This document shows, piece by piece, positions 7,516 through 15,269 of a stretch of 41,291 nt of DNA. The position numbers were made by a program, and so were the translations under genes. How positions within the stretch are numbered: position 1 is the stretch's first letter; the number at the start of each line of letters is the position of its first letter. The DNA is from Defluviitaleaceae bacterium (GTDB lineage Bacteria; Bacillota; Clostridia; Lachnospirales; WRAX01): positions 1 through 41,291 of the forward strand of contig WRBJ01000014.1 of the NCBI GenBank assembly GCA_009784615.1. Reading direction: 5' to 3'. The notes under the pieces were generated by a model. The model was given only the letters and a program-made list of their open reading frames with translations, did not search any database and had not been told where the DNA came from.

Positions 7516-7533
7516 TTGTTAAAATATTAACAA
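7516..7533. promoter_or_regulatory. Perfect Rex-type operator
   Basis: TTGTTAA-AATA-TTAACAA is an exact match to the known Rex (NADH/NAD+ sensor) palindrome. It lies between the divergent hydrogenase and lepA genes, 31 bases before the lepA -35 hexamer and about 140 bases upstream of the hydrogenase promoter. Hydrogenase genes are known Rex targets, so the hydrogenase is the likelier client. The distance is long for simple repression. Confidence 0.65.
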
Positions 7534-7563
7534 AATCTAATAAAACGTTTTATCTGCCTTGTA

Positions 7564-7592
7564 TTGACAATTTTATTATTATTTGATATACT
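7564..7592 (+). promoter_or_regulatory. Sigma-A promoter of lepA
   Basis: TTGACA (7564-7569), 17 bases, TATACT (7587-7592). Its hexamers are identical to those of the divergent hydrogenase promoter. It should drive lepA and the co-directional genes behind it. Confidence 0.85.
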
Positions 7593-7671
7593 GTCATTAA
7601 TTTAGTAGGGGCGACCTATGGTTAGCTTGCGAAAAAAATTTAAGATAACTATTTTAAGAAACGAGGACAAA

Positions 7672-9471
7672 ATGAAAAATATAAGAAACTTTAGTATAAT
7701 AGCACATATAGACCACGGCAAATCCACACTTGCGGACAGACTTATCCAAAACAGCGGTCTTTTAACGCAAAGGGAAATGCAGGAACAAGTATTGGACAAT
7801 ATGGACATAGAGCGTGAGCGTGGTATAACAATAAAAGCCCAAGCCGTACGCCTTATTTACAGAGCAAAAGACGGACAGGAATATGTGTTGAATCTAATAG
7901 ACACACCAGGACATGTGGATTTTAACTACGAAGTAAGCCGCTCTTTAGCCGCTTGTGAAGGTGCGGTACTTGTTGTTGATGCCGCACAGGGCGTAGAAGC
8001 CCAAACCCTAGCCAATGTATACCTTGCAATAGAAGAAGGGCTTGAAATAATCCCTGTTATAAACAAAATAGACCTTCCAGCCGCCGACCCGCCACGTGTT
8101 ATTAAGCAAATAGAAGATATAGTTGGCATTGTAGCAGAAGACGCGCCGTTAATCTCTGCTAAAACAGGTTTAAATATAGAGGATGTTTTTGAAAAAGTAA
8201 TTGCCGATACCCCTGCACCAACGGGCGACCCAAAGGGTACATTACGGGCTTTAATTTTTGACTCTCTTTTCGACCAATACAAAGGCGTTATTGTTTTTGT
8301 GCGTGTTTTTGACGGCACTCTTAAAAAAGGGCAGACTATTAAATTTGTCGGTAGCAATAAAGATTATGATGTTGTGGAAGTTGGTTTTTTAGCCCCTGGT
8401 AGCTTTGTGCCGACAGGTCATCTTTCTGCTGGTGAAGTAGGTTATTTCACCGCAAGCATAAAAAATGTGCGTGATACCCTGCCAGGCGACACGGTAACAG
8501 ATTCCACAAATCCAACAGGCACACCGTTTAAAGGCTATAAAAAGGTAACCCCGATGGTGTTTTCGTCTGTTTTCCCTGCTGACCGTTCCAAATATCAAGA
8601 TTTGCGAGATGCTTTGGATAAACTCGTGTTAAACGACGCATCGTTATTTTTTGAACCAACAACATCTGTTGCATTAGGCTTTGGATTTAACTGCGGCTTT
8701 TTGGGGTTATTGCACCTAGAAATAATACAGGAACGCCTAGAGCGTGAATATGACCTTGATTTGGTATGTACGGCACCTTCTGTTGTATATAAAGTATATA
8801 CAACCGACGGCGAAATGAAGCGCATTTCAAACCCAGCCGACTTTCCTGACCCTGCAAGAATTTCTAAAACCGAAGAACCTATTGTTAAAGCAGAGATAAT
8901 TTGCCCAGCAGAATATGTAGGGCAAATTATGGAAATATGCCAAAACCGCCGAGGAATCTTTACATCAATGGATTATATAGAAGCCGACCGTGTGCGCATT
9001 GTTTACGAAATGCCGCTTAACGAGATTATTTACGACTTTTTTGATGCCTTAAAATCACGAAGCCGTGGTTATGCTTCATTTGACTACGAGCTGACAGGCT
9101 ACAAAGAATCCGACCTTGTAAAACTAGACACATATATAAATAAAGAAATTGTTGACGCTTTGTCATTTATTTTGCATAAAGACAGTGCGCAAGAGCGTGG
9201 ACGTAAAATTGTAGGAAAACTACGCAATGAAATACCCCGCCATCAATTTGAAATACCGATACAAGCCGCCATTGGTTCAAAATTTGTTGCCCGTGAAACT
9301 GTGCGTGCATTGCGCAAAGACGTAACGGCAAAATGTTACGGCGGCGACATAACCCGTAAAAAGAAACTGCTAGAAAAACAAAAGGAAGGCAAAAAACGTA
9401 TGCGCCAAGTGGGCAGTGTAGAGCTACCTCAATCCGCCTTTATGTCTGTATTAAAACTAGATGAGGACTAG
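7672..9471 (+). CDS. lepA: Elongation factor 4 (LepA) translational GTPase
   Basis: The product has 599 residues from ATG 7672, which follows ACGAGGAC. The frame also contains an ATG at 7618, but the 18 extra residues are not typical of LepA. GTPase motifs are AHIDHGKST (G1), DTPGH (G3) and NKID (G4). Domains II, III and V and the LepA-specific C-terminal region with [17 protein letters not shown] follow. LepA is a ribosome-binding GTPase that acts on stalled or mistranslocated ribosomes and in 30S assembly. lepA next to hemW is a common Firmicutes arrangement; here a Uma2 gene sits between them. The Rex-like palindrome upstream is more likely meant for the hydrogenase. Confidence 0.97.
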   Translation: MKNIRNFSIIAHIDHGKSTLADRLIQNSGLLTQREMQEQVLDNMDIERERGITIKAQAVRLIYRAKDGQEYVLNLIDTPGHVDFNYEVSRSLAACEGAVLVVDAAQGVEAQTLANVYLAIEEGLEIIPVINKIDLPAADPPRVIKQIEDIVGIVAEDAPLISAKTGLNIEDVFEKVIADTPAPTGDPKGTLRALIFDSLFDQYKGVIVFVRVFDGTLKKGQTIKFVGSNKDYDVVEVGFLAPGSFVPTGHLSAGEVGYFTASIKNVRDTLPGDTVTDSTNPTGTPFKGYKKVTPMVFSSVFPADRSKYQDLRDALDKLVLNDASLFFEPTTSVALGFGFNCGFLGLLHLEIIQERLEREYDLDLVCTAPSVVYKVYTTDGEMKRISNPADFPDPARISKTEEPIVKAEIICPAEYVGQIMEICQNRRGIFTSMDYIEADRVRIVYEMPLNEIIYDFFDALKSRSRGYASFDYELTGYKESDLVKLDTYINKEIVDALSFILHKDSAQERGRKIVGKLRNEIPRHQFEIPIQAAIGSKFVARETVRALRKDVTAKCYGGDITRKKKLLEKQKEGKKRMRQVGSVELPQSAFMSVLKLDED

Positions 9472-9482
9472 GATGAATAGCA

Positions 9483-10073
9483 ATGTCAAACATAACTTTG
9501 GAACATTCCGATTTTATTAAAGAGCTAGGGAGAGAGCTTTTAGACGGAGTTATTGTAAAAATGGCTCCTGTGGGGACGACGCACAACAATGTTAATTATG
9601 GTTTTTCGGATGTATTGCGTCCGTATTTTAAAAATTCTAATTGCAAACTCTTTGCCGTTGTATATGTACATCTTTCAAAGAAAAATATTTTTGTGCCTGA
9701 CATTTGTGTTGTTTGCGACCCTTCAAAAATTGACGGCGAAGTTATTCGTGGTGTGCAAGATTTGATTGTAGAAATTATTTCGCCATCAACAGCGATAACA
9801 GATAAGTCTAAAAAGAAAAAAATATATGCGAGATATGGCGTAAAAGAATATTGGATAGCAGACCCAAAATCAAAATCAATTGATGTTTTTTATTTAGAAG
9901 AAGGGGTTTTCGAGCTTAACAAAACCTACTATTCTGAATATAGCGAACACGACAAATTTATACTTGCTTTAATTGAAGAAAACGAAAATGCCGAATTTAC
10001 CTACGAAATTACAACACCGCTTTTTGATGGCTTAGTCGTTGATGTTCGTGAGGTATTTAAAGATTTGCCGTAA
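9483..10073 (+). CDS. Uma2 family (DUF820) putative PD-(D/E)XK nuclease
   Basis: The 196-residue protein starts at ATG 9483, 11 bases after lepA. The Uma2 fold is recognisable: an N-terminal helix and substrate region (MAPVGTTHNNVNYGFSDVL), then the nuclease core with VPDICVVCDPSK, LIVEIISPSTAITDK and YGVKEYWIADPKSKSIDVF. The PD and VEI residues are the expected metal-binding positions. The family is abundant in cyanobacteria and some Clostridia and is often mobile; its biological role is not established. It occupies the gap between lepA and hemW and leaves the next start 9 bases away, so it is probably co-transcribed. Confidence 0.88.
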   Translation: MSNITLEHSDFIKELGRELLDGVIVKMAPVGTTHNNVNYGFSDVLRPYFKNSNCKLFAVVYVHLSKKNIFVPDICVVCDPSKIDGEVIRGVQDLIVEIISPSTAITDKSKKKKIYARYGVKEYWIADPKSKSIDVFYLEEGVFELNKTYYSEYSEHDKFILALIEENENAEFTYEITTPLFDGLVVDVREVFKDLP

Positions 10074-10082
10074 GGAGCTTAT

Positions 10083-11195
10083 ATGAAAACACCACTATCA
10101 ATCTACATTCACATACCATTTTGCGTATCAAAATGTATATATTGCGATTTTTTATCATTCGCAAGCTATAATGCAGATGCTATGCAAGACTATGTAAATG
10201 CACTTTGCAAAGACATCAGCCACAAGGGCAACCTTTTGTCGCCTGAAAATTATGAAGTGGTAACAATATTCTTCGGCGGCGGTACACCAAGCCTGCTATC
10301 AATAGCGCAGTTTGATGATGTTTTGACGGCTTTGCGCAAAAACTTCATCTTCGCAAATGACGCATATTTAAGTCTGGAAGCCAATCCTGAAACGGTAAAT
10401 GAAGATTATCTTAAAAACCTAAAATCATTGGGTTTTCATCGTATCAGCTTCGGCGTGCAGTCTTTTAATGACAAACATCTTGCTACAATCGGGCGTGTTC
10501 ACAATGCCCAAACTGCCATAAATGTCGTGCAAATAGCACACAATGCAGGTTTTGGTGACATTAATATAGACCTAATTTACGCCTTGCCGCACCAAATTAT
10601 AGATGATTTTGAAAATTGTCTTGACATAGCTTTACAATTACCTATAACACATATATCTTGCTATGCTTTGACAATTGAAGAAGGTACACCCCTTGCGGGA
10701 GAGCAATGTTCGCCACTACGAAACGCAATGGCGGATGAAGATATAGATAGACAAATGTTTGCGCTTGCAAAACAAAAACTAGCAAATGCAGGTTTTGTAC
10801 ACTACGAAATATCTAATTGGGCTAAATACGGCTACGAATGTCGTCATAACGTAGGCTATTGGACGCATAGACAATATCTAGGGTTGGGGTTAGGCTCTTC
10901 ATCCTTTTTCGCCAATTGCCGTTATAAAAAAACCGACGACCTGCAAGCCTATATAAACGGTGATTTTTCACTGGAAGTTCTTGAAGAACTGGACGAAACT
11001 GCCCTAATGGCAGAAAAAATTATACTGGGATTGCGTATGATAAACGGAATAAATGCGACAGATGTTAAAAACCCTTTCGATGTTAAAATAAAAAAACTTA
11101 TAAGGGGTGGCTTGTTAACCCAAAAAGGTGATAATATCACCTTAACACCAAAAGGTATAGACCTTTCAAACACCGTTTTTTCTGAAATATTGTAA
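10083..11195 (+). CDS. hemW: Radical SAM heme chaperone HemW
   Basis: The product has 370 residues from ATG 10083 behind AAGGAG. It carries the radical SAM cluster motif CVSKCIYCDF (CxxxCxxC near residue 14), the glycine motif FFGGGTPSLL, the YALPHQ segment, and the C-terminal winged domain ending in LTPKGIDLSNTVF. These separate HemW from true anaerobic coproporphyrinogen oxidase HemN. HemW binds heme and delivers it to apoproteins; in many anaerobes its client is unknown. comEA follows after 10 bases. Confidence 0.93.
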   Translation: MKTPLSIYIHIPFCVSKCIYCDFLSFASYNADAMQDYVNALCKDISHKGNLLSPENYEVVTIFFGGGTPSLLSIAQFDDVLTALRKNFIFANDAYLSLEANPETVNEDYLKNLKSLGFHRISFGVQSFNDKHLATIGRVHNAQTAINVVQIAHNAGFGDINIDLIYALPHQIIDDFENCLDIALQLPITHISCYALTIEEGTPLAGEQCSPLRNAMADEDIDRQMFALAKQKLANAGFVHYEISNWAKYGYECRHNVGYWTHRQYLGLGLGSSSFFANCRYKKTDDLQAYINGDFSLEVLEELDETALMAEKIILGLRMINGINATDVKNPFDVKIKKLIRGGLLTQKGDNITLTPKGIDLSNTVFSEIL

Positions 11196-11205
11196 AGGAG
11201 CAGCT

Positions 11206-11859
11206 ATGGAAAAACTACAACAAAAACTAGGCATAAAATCACCGCAAACATTAAAAATCATTGCTATTGTTTTTGTTGCGGTTATTTTTGTTTTGGGCGT
11301 GGTTTTTGTTGCTATGCAACGTATCCTAAGCTCTGACCCAATCACAATAATTAGTACAGAATCACCCGAGGGTGCCGCCGAAAATACAGCAATCGAAATT
11401 ATAACCGAACCACAAATGCTAATGATACATATTTCTGGACACATAACAAACCCTAATGTCTACGAATTTGAACAAGGCGCAAGGGTAATAGATGCCGTAA
11501 ACGCCGCAGGCGGTTTAACTGAATACGCCGACGAAAATTCAATAAACCTAGCAGATTTTTTATACGACACACAACGCATAATAGTCTTTGGCATAACAGA
11601 CAATGCACCGCACGCTACATCAGGCTCTAACGCAAACACTTCGTCATCTTCTGCGGGCAGTTTAATAAACATCAACACCGCCACAACAGACCAGCTTATG
11701 ACACTGAACAACATCGGCGAAAGCCGTGCACAAAATATAATAAACCATCGTACTGCACGAGGTGGGTTTAGAAACATTGAGGAATTAATGAATGTGACAG
11801 GCATAGGTGAAAGCATTTTTAACGGCTTGCGTGATAGAGTAACCGTGGGAGGTAATTAA
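11206..11859 (+). CDS. comEA: ComEA family helix-hairpin-helix DNA-binding protein
   Basis: The 217-residue protein starts at ATG 11206 after AAGGAGC. A membrane anchor lies at about 17-40. An SLBB domain (about 68-128, HISGHITNPNVYEFEQG and DAVNAAGGL) and a Ser/Thr/Asn linker follow. The C-terminal tandem helix-hairpin-helix (ININTATTDQLMTLNNIG and NVTGIGESIFNGL) binds double-stranded DNA in ComEA. In competent Firmicutes ComEA receives DNA at the membrane for ComEC. No comEC or other competence gene is in the window, so activity for transformation cannot be judged here. The response regulator follows after 4 bases. Confidence 0.9.
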   Translation: MEKLQQKLGIKSPQTLKIIAIVFVAVIFVLGVVFVAMQRILSSDPITIISTESPEGAAENTAIEIITEPQMLMIHISGHITNPNVYEFEQGARVIDAVNAAGGLTEYADENSINLADFLYDTQRIIVFGITDNAPHATSGSNANTSSSSAGSLININTATTDQLMTLNNIGESRAQNIINHRTARGGFRNIEELMNVTGIGESIFNGLRDRVTVGGN

Positions 11860-11863
11860 AAAA

Positions 11864-12568
11864 ATGGCAAATCGTATATTATTAGTAGATGATGAAAAGT
11901 TGATAGTAAAAGGTATAAAATTTGGGCTAGAACAAGATGGCTTTGTTGTATATGCTTGTCACGATGGAGAGGAAGCGTTAGAGCTTGCAAAAAAACATAA
12001 TTTTGACCTTTTGGTACTTGATATAATGTTGCCGAAGCTCGACGGGCTAGATGTATGCCGTGCCGTGCGGGAATTTTCAAATGTCCCCATAATAATGCTA
12101 ACCGCCAAAACAGAAGATATGGATAAGATAATGGGGCTAGAATACGGTGCAGACGATTATATAACAAAACCCTTTAATATTTTAGAACTTAAAGCCCGTA
12201 TTCGTGCTATCTTGCGCCGTAGCAAACAGCGTGTTACAATGGATATGCAAATAGAGGAGCCCGAAGAAAGCAACGCACTTGCTGTACGCGGACTTCGTGT
12301 TGATTTAAGCACACGCAAGGTTGCCGTAGAGGGCAAAGACATAGCCGTAACCGCAAAAGAATTTGATTTATTGGAGATTTTTATATCAGAAGCCGAGCGT
12401 GTTTTTACCCGTGAAGAGCTACTTCAAATTGTTTGGGGATACGATTATCCTGGTGACGTACGCACGGTAGATGTTCACGTGCGCCGCCTACGTGAAAAAA
12501 TAGAAATAAACCCGAGCCAGCCAAAATACATCCATACAAAATGGGGCGTGGGTTATTATTTTAGATAA
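11864..12568 (+). CDS. OmpR/PhoB family response regulator, orphan
   Basis: The 234-residue protein starts at ATG 11864. The receiver domain (1-120) has the acidic pocket VDDEK, phospho-acceptor Asp in LLVLDIMLPKLDG, the Thr in MLTAKTED and the Lys in DYITKPFN. The winged-helix DNA-binding domain (about 140-232) has the typical VAVTAKEFDLLE, DVRTVDVHVRRLREK and WGVGYYF. It resembles WalR/PhoP/ResD regulators. No histidine kinase gene is adjacent: the next gene is convergent capA, with only a hairpin between. The partner kinase must be elsewhere, or the regulator works without one. Its target genes cannot be told from sequence. Confidence 0.93.
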   Translation: MANRILLVDDEKLIVKGIKFGLEQDGFVVYACHDGEEALELAKKHNFDLLVLDIMLPKLDGLDVCRAVREFSNVPIIMLTAKTEDMDKIMGLEYGADDYITKPFNILELKARIRAILRRSKQRVTMDMQIEEPEESNALAVRGLRVDLSTRKVAVEGKDIAVTAKEFDLLEIFISEAERVFTREELLQIVWGYDYPGDVRTVDVHVRRLREKIEINPSQPKYIHTKWGVGYYFR

Positions 12569-12583
12569 AAGTTGCTGTATTGT

Positions 12584-12606
12584 AGGGACACCATATAGGT
12601 GTCCCT
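12584..12606. terminator. Hairpin between convergent genes
   Basis: A perfect 9-bp stem AGGGACACC/GGTGTCCCT has a 5-base loop. Neither side has a good T-tract, so it is a weak or Rho-assisted terminator, or simply a repeat. Confidence 0.5.
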
Positions 12607-12629
12607 ATGTCAATGCAATCTCGCTCCTC

Positions 12630-14051
12630 TTAACGCCAAGGTAGCGTTCCCCACAACGGCAAACCTGGCCATTGTTCTAAATTGCGATAGCGGGTTATCT
12701 CGTACTCGTCCTGCATATATTGTGCAGGTATAGGTTCGCCAGATAGCATATGGGTTACATCAAGCCTTGCACGGCGCATACGTTCTATGTCCTGCGGGCG
12801 CAAATCCGGCGTTGCTTCGCCGCTATCCACACGGCGTAAAGTTTGCTCTATCGGTAGCACGGTAAAATCTAATCCGCTACGGGTTGGGTCGTGTTGGCGT
12901 ACCCAAATCGGGCTATAGCTTGCTGACGCAATTGTCGCCTCACCATCATCCCAACGCTCAAATTCAAGATAAAACACTGCCGATGTTTCACGTGGTTGTG
13001 TACGTTGTGCCGACACAAAATTAGCCATAGAATAGGCAATAAATGCACGGCGTATTGTACCGTCTTCATTAGTTACATAAACAAATTCGGCAGGCAACAG
13101 CGTATGCGGATGGTGCGACATAATAATATCTGCCCCAGCTTCAAGCATAAAATGTAATGTGCGCATCCAATTAAACCAACGCCCGTCTGTGGTATGGTTA
13201 AATGTATCCCATCTGTGTCCAGCACCCACCTGTCCCATTGTCCCATAATATTCCAAGCCAATATGTGGCGACATCACTATAAAATCGGGGTTTAAAGCCC
13301 TTGCCCTTGCAATGCTGTCCCGTATCAAATCATAGTCAATCGTATGTTGCTCTACCAAATCGTGGTATATAAATTTAACCATATAGTTATGGCTTCCCAA
13401 ATCAATACCATTTGCGGCATATGTCATACTTATAATGGCGAAGGTAAAGCCGTTTACCTCTACCATTGTAACCTCGTAGCGGTCTTCGGGTTCTAAAAAT
13501 GTGCCTGTAAAGGCAAGTCCTGCCTCGTTTAGAAGCTCAATAGTAGAGCGAACACCCGGTACAAAATCATCAAAAGCGTGATTGTTTCCTGTCGTTACCA
13601 TATCAAAGCCCGCATTTACCAAGGCATCAGCCATAGACCCCGGAGTGCGGAAAAGCGGCCAGCCCGCATAACCACGATGCGATGGCACAAGCGTCGTTTC
13701 CAAATTGCCGATGGTAAAGTCTGCCCCTTGCAAAAACGGTGCTATATATCGGAATTTATAATTAAAATCATACACCCCAGGCGAAACACGTGCGGCGTTA
13801 AGTTGTTCTTGATGTACCATAATATCACCAACAAAAGCAAGGCGGGCGGTGTGTAGCACAGGCTCGGGTTCTGTTGGTGGCTCGGTTGGTGGCTCTGTAA
13901 CGGGTTCTGTTGGTGGCTCGGTTGCTTGCGAAATATATAACGTTTCCTCACCGTTACCCTGCCTATTAGCCATAGCAAATATCGCCACGGCAAGCGCAAT
14001 CGACAAAACCGCCACAGATGATAATATAATTATAATTCTTTTGTTTGACAT
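12630..14051 (-). CDS. CapA family (poly-gamma-glutamate capsule type) metallophosphatase-like protein
   Basis: The 473-residue protein starts at ATG 14051, with GGAGG seven bases before it; an ATG at 14063 overlaps that site and is rejected. A membrane helix (about 5-27) is followed by a Pro/Glu/Thr repeat linker (TEPPTEP units, about 47-66). The CapA domain begins at RLAFVGDIMVHQEQ. Calcineurin-like metal motifs are visible: GD and H in the first block, GNLETT, TGNNHAFDD, and SHHPHTLLP. CapA/PgsA proteins take part in poly-gamma-glutamate export or anchoring, but no capB or capC is nearby. Many clostridial paralogues are stand-alone surface proteins of unknown substrate. The gene is downstream of a GNAT gene on the same strand. 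Confidence 0.88.
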   Translation of the reverse strand: MSNKRIIIILSSVAVLSIALAVAIFAMANRQGNGEETLYISQATEPPTEPVTEPPTEPPTEPEPVLHTARLAFVGDIMVHQEQLNAARVSPGVYDFNYKFRYIAPFLQGADFTIGNLETTLVPSHRGYAGWPLFRTPGSMADALVNAGFDMVTTGNNHAFDDFVPGVRSTIELLNEAGLAFTGTFLEPEDRYEVTMVEVNGFTFAIISMTYAANGIDLGSHNYMVKFIYHDLVEQHTIDYDLIRDSIARARALNPDFIVMSPHIGLEYYGTMGQVGAGHRWDTFNHTTDGRWFNWMRTLHFMLEAGADIIMSHHPHTLLPAEFVYVTNEDGTIRRAFIAYSMANFVSAQRTQPRETSAVFYLEFERWDDGEATIASASYSPIWVRQHDPTRSGLDFTVLPIEQTLRRVDSGEATPDLRPQDIERMRRARLDVTHMLSGEPIPAQYMQDEYEITRYRNLEQWPGLPLWGTLPWR

Positions 14052-14072
14052 ATCAACCTCCATTATTTCTTG

Positions 14073-14600
14073 TTATCTATTATCTCGTTTTATAGAATAC
14101 AGCAGTTCTTGCACATCTTTTTTGCCATTTTTATAGCTTCGCAATCTATCGCCGTTCTCAAAAGTAAGCCCTATCTTTTCCATAACCTTAATTGATGCGG
14201 CGTTGCGGTAATCGCAAGTAGCAATCACCTTTTCTGCGTCAAGCACATCGAAAGCAAAACTAAGCACAGCTTTAGCTGCTTCGGTAGCATAACCTTTGCC
14301 CCAATGGTCTTTACGAACAATCCACCCAATCGACACAACCCCACCATCCTCAATATTAGCGGATGTTGCACCGATATGTTTGTCATCCAGCAAAATAGCA
14401 AATTCATAGGCTTTTTGATTATCGCTTTCCCATTGTGATGATGCCCAAGCCAAAAATGTTGCTGTATCTTCCAGCGTTTCATTTGGCAAAAACTCTATAA
14501 ATTCGCTATTTTCGGGGCAGCTTGCATATTTATGTGTCGTTTCCAAATCGCTTTCTTTTAAAGGACGCAAAGCAAGCCTTTCGCTTACAATTTTAGTCAT
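14073..14600 (-). CDS. GNAT acetyltransferase, RimJ/RimL type
   Basis: The 175-residue protein has its ATG at 14600 after AAAGGGG. Typical features are the opening SERLALRPLKESDLE, IGWIVRKDHWGKGYATEA (the acetyl-CoA pyrophosphate loop, Q/RxxGxG type) and IATCDYRNAASIKVMEKIG. The substrate is unknown: ribosomal protein N-termini, other proteins or small amines are all possible. It lies 20 bases after a lipoprotein gene and just before capA, so the three may share a transcript. Confidence 0.88.
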   Translation of the reverse strand: MTKIVSERLALRPLKESDLETTHKYASCPENSEFIEFLPNETLEDTATFLAWASSQWESDNQKAYEFAILLDDKHIGATSANIEDGGVVSIGWIVRKDHWGKGYATEAAKAVLSFAFDVLDAEKVIATCDYRNAASIKVMEKIGLTFENGDRLRSYKNGKKDVQELLYSIKRDNR

Positions 14601-14620
14601 ATTGCACCCCTTTCTACCAT

Positions 14621-15091
14621 CTATTGCATATCGCTTTCACCGTCATAAATATAAATATGCCCGCCAGAAAAATATGCGTTAAAACCAAGCTGTCTGAATA
14701 GCAAGACAGGCAAATAAACAGCAAAATCATCCTCTGCATCCATAAAAGTGTCGTTGGCACTTACGGCAACCACATCATCACCAAAAGCAAGGTAGTTAAG
14801 CATATTAACTTCAACACTAATCTCATCATTTCTGATTATTAGCATCTGACTACCAGCGGAAATAATATCCATCAAGTCCAAATAATTTGTTACAACAAAA
14901 GGCACGTGGGTTGGAAAATCGTAACCATCCGCTGTATAAAAATCATACTCGACACCCACACCATTTACAATAATTGGATAATTACCCCAATATATGCCAT
15001 CTTGGTTTTCTTCTGTATTATCTGTACCGCCGCAAGCCGCCAAAACGGCGGCAAGCAGGCTAACTACTATCAATATTTTAAACCTTTTCAT
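14621..15091 (-). CDS. Lipoprotein with a stalk-like (copper amine oxidase N-type) end
   Basis: The 156-residue protein starts at ATG 15091 behind AGGAGG. A signal peptide ends in the lipobox LAAC (Cys about 20). The mature part is acidic. Its C-terminus (about 125-150, FAVYLPVLLFRQLGF and GGHIYIYDG) resembles half of a copper-amine-oxidase-N stalk repeat, here too short to be a whole domain. It is expected on the outer face of the membrane. Function unknown. It is the gene immediately beyond repeat copy A and is read away from it. Confidence 0.75.
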   Translation of the reverse strand: MKRFKILIVVSLLAAVLAACGGTDNTEENQDGIYWGNYPIIVNGVGVEYDFYTADGYDFPTHVPFVVTNYLDLMDIISAGSQMLIIRNDEISVEVNMLNYLAFGDDVVAVSANDTFMDAEDDFAVYLPVLLFRQLGFNAYFSGGHIYIYDGESDMQ

Positions 15092-15109
15092 AAAACCTCC
15101 TGTTATAGT

Positions 15110-15263
15110 CTTTCAACTTAAGAATACTTCTTAAGTTGAAAGGCACATCCCGCTTTGCGGTCTGCCACAGCATTTGTGTTCCACACAAATGCTGTGAGTC
15201 GCTCACTCAACTCAAGCTTGCCACAGGGCTTCGCTCTGCGCAATCTTAAGTTGGTTCGCTATA
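15110..15263. repeat. 154-bp tandem-hairpin repeat, copy A
   Basis: This is a near-perfect inverted copy of 22805-22958: 150 of 154 positions agree after reverse complementing. It consists of adjoining hairpins, most with 3-base loops: a 15-bp stem (15110-15124/15128-15142, loop TAC), a short CCGC-TTT-GCGG stem, a 14-bp stem (15166-15179/15183-15196, loop TCC), and CAGGGC-TTC-GCTCTG inside an imperfect outer stem. Three of the four differences are the TCC loop, which has the same orientation on the plus strand in both copies although the arms are inverted. It lies directly after oraE, which it may help terminate. Confidence 0.9.
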
Positions 15264-15269
15264 TAAAAA

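Noticed and set aside
7618-7671. An 18-residue N-terminal extension of LepA from ATG 7618
   Set aside because: LepA proteins begin near the [16 protein letters not shown] segment, and ATG 7672 has its own GAGG site. The extension could be a leader but has no support.
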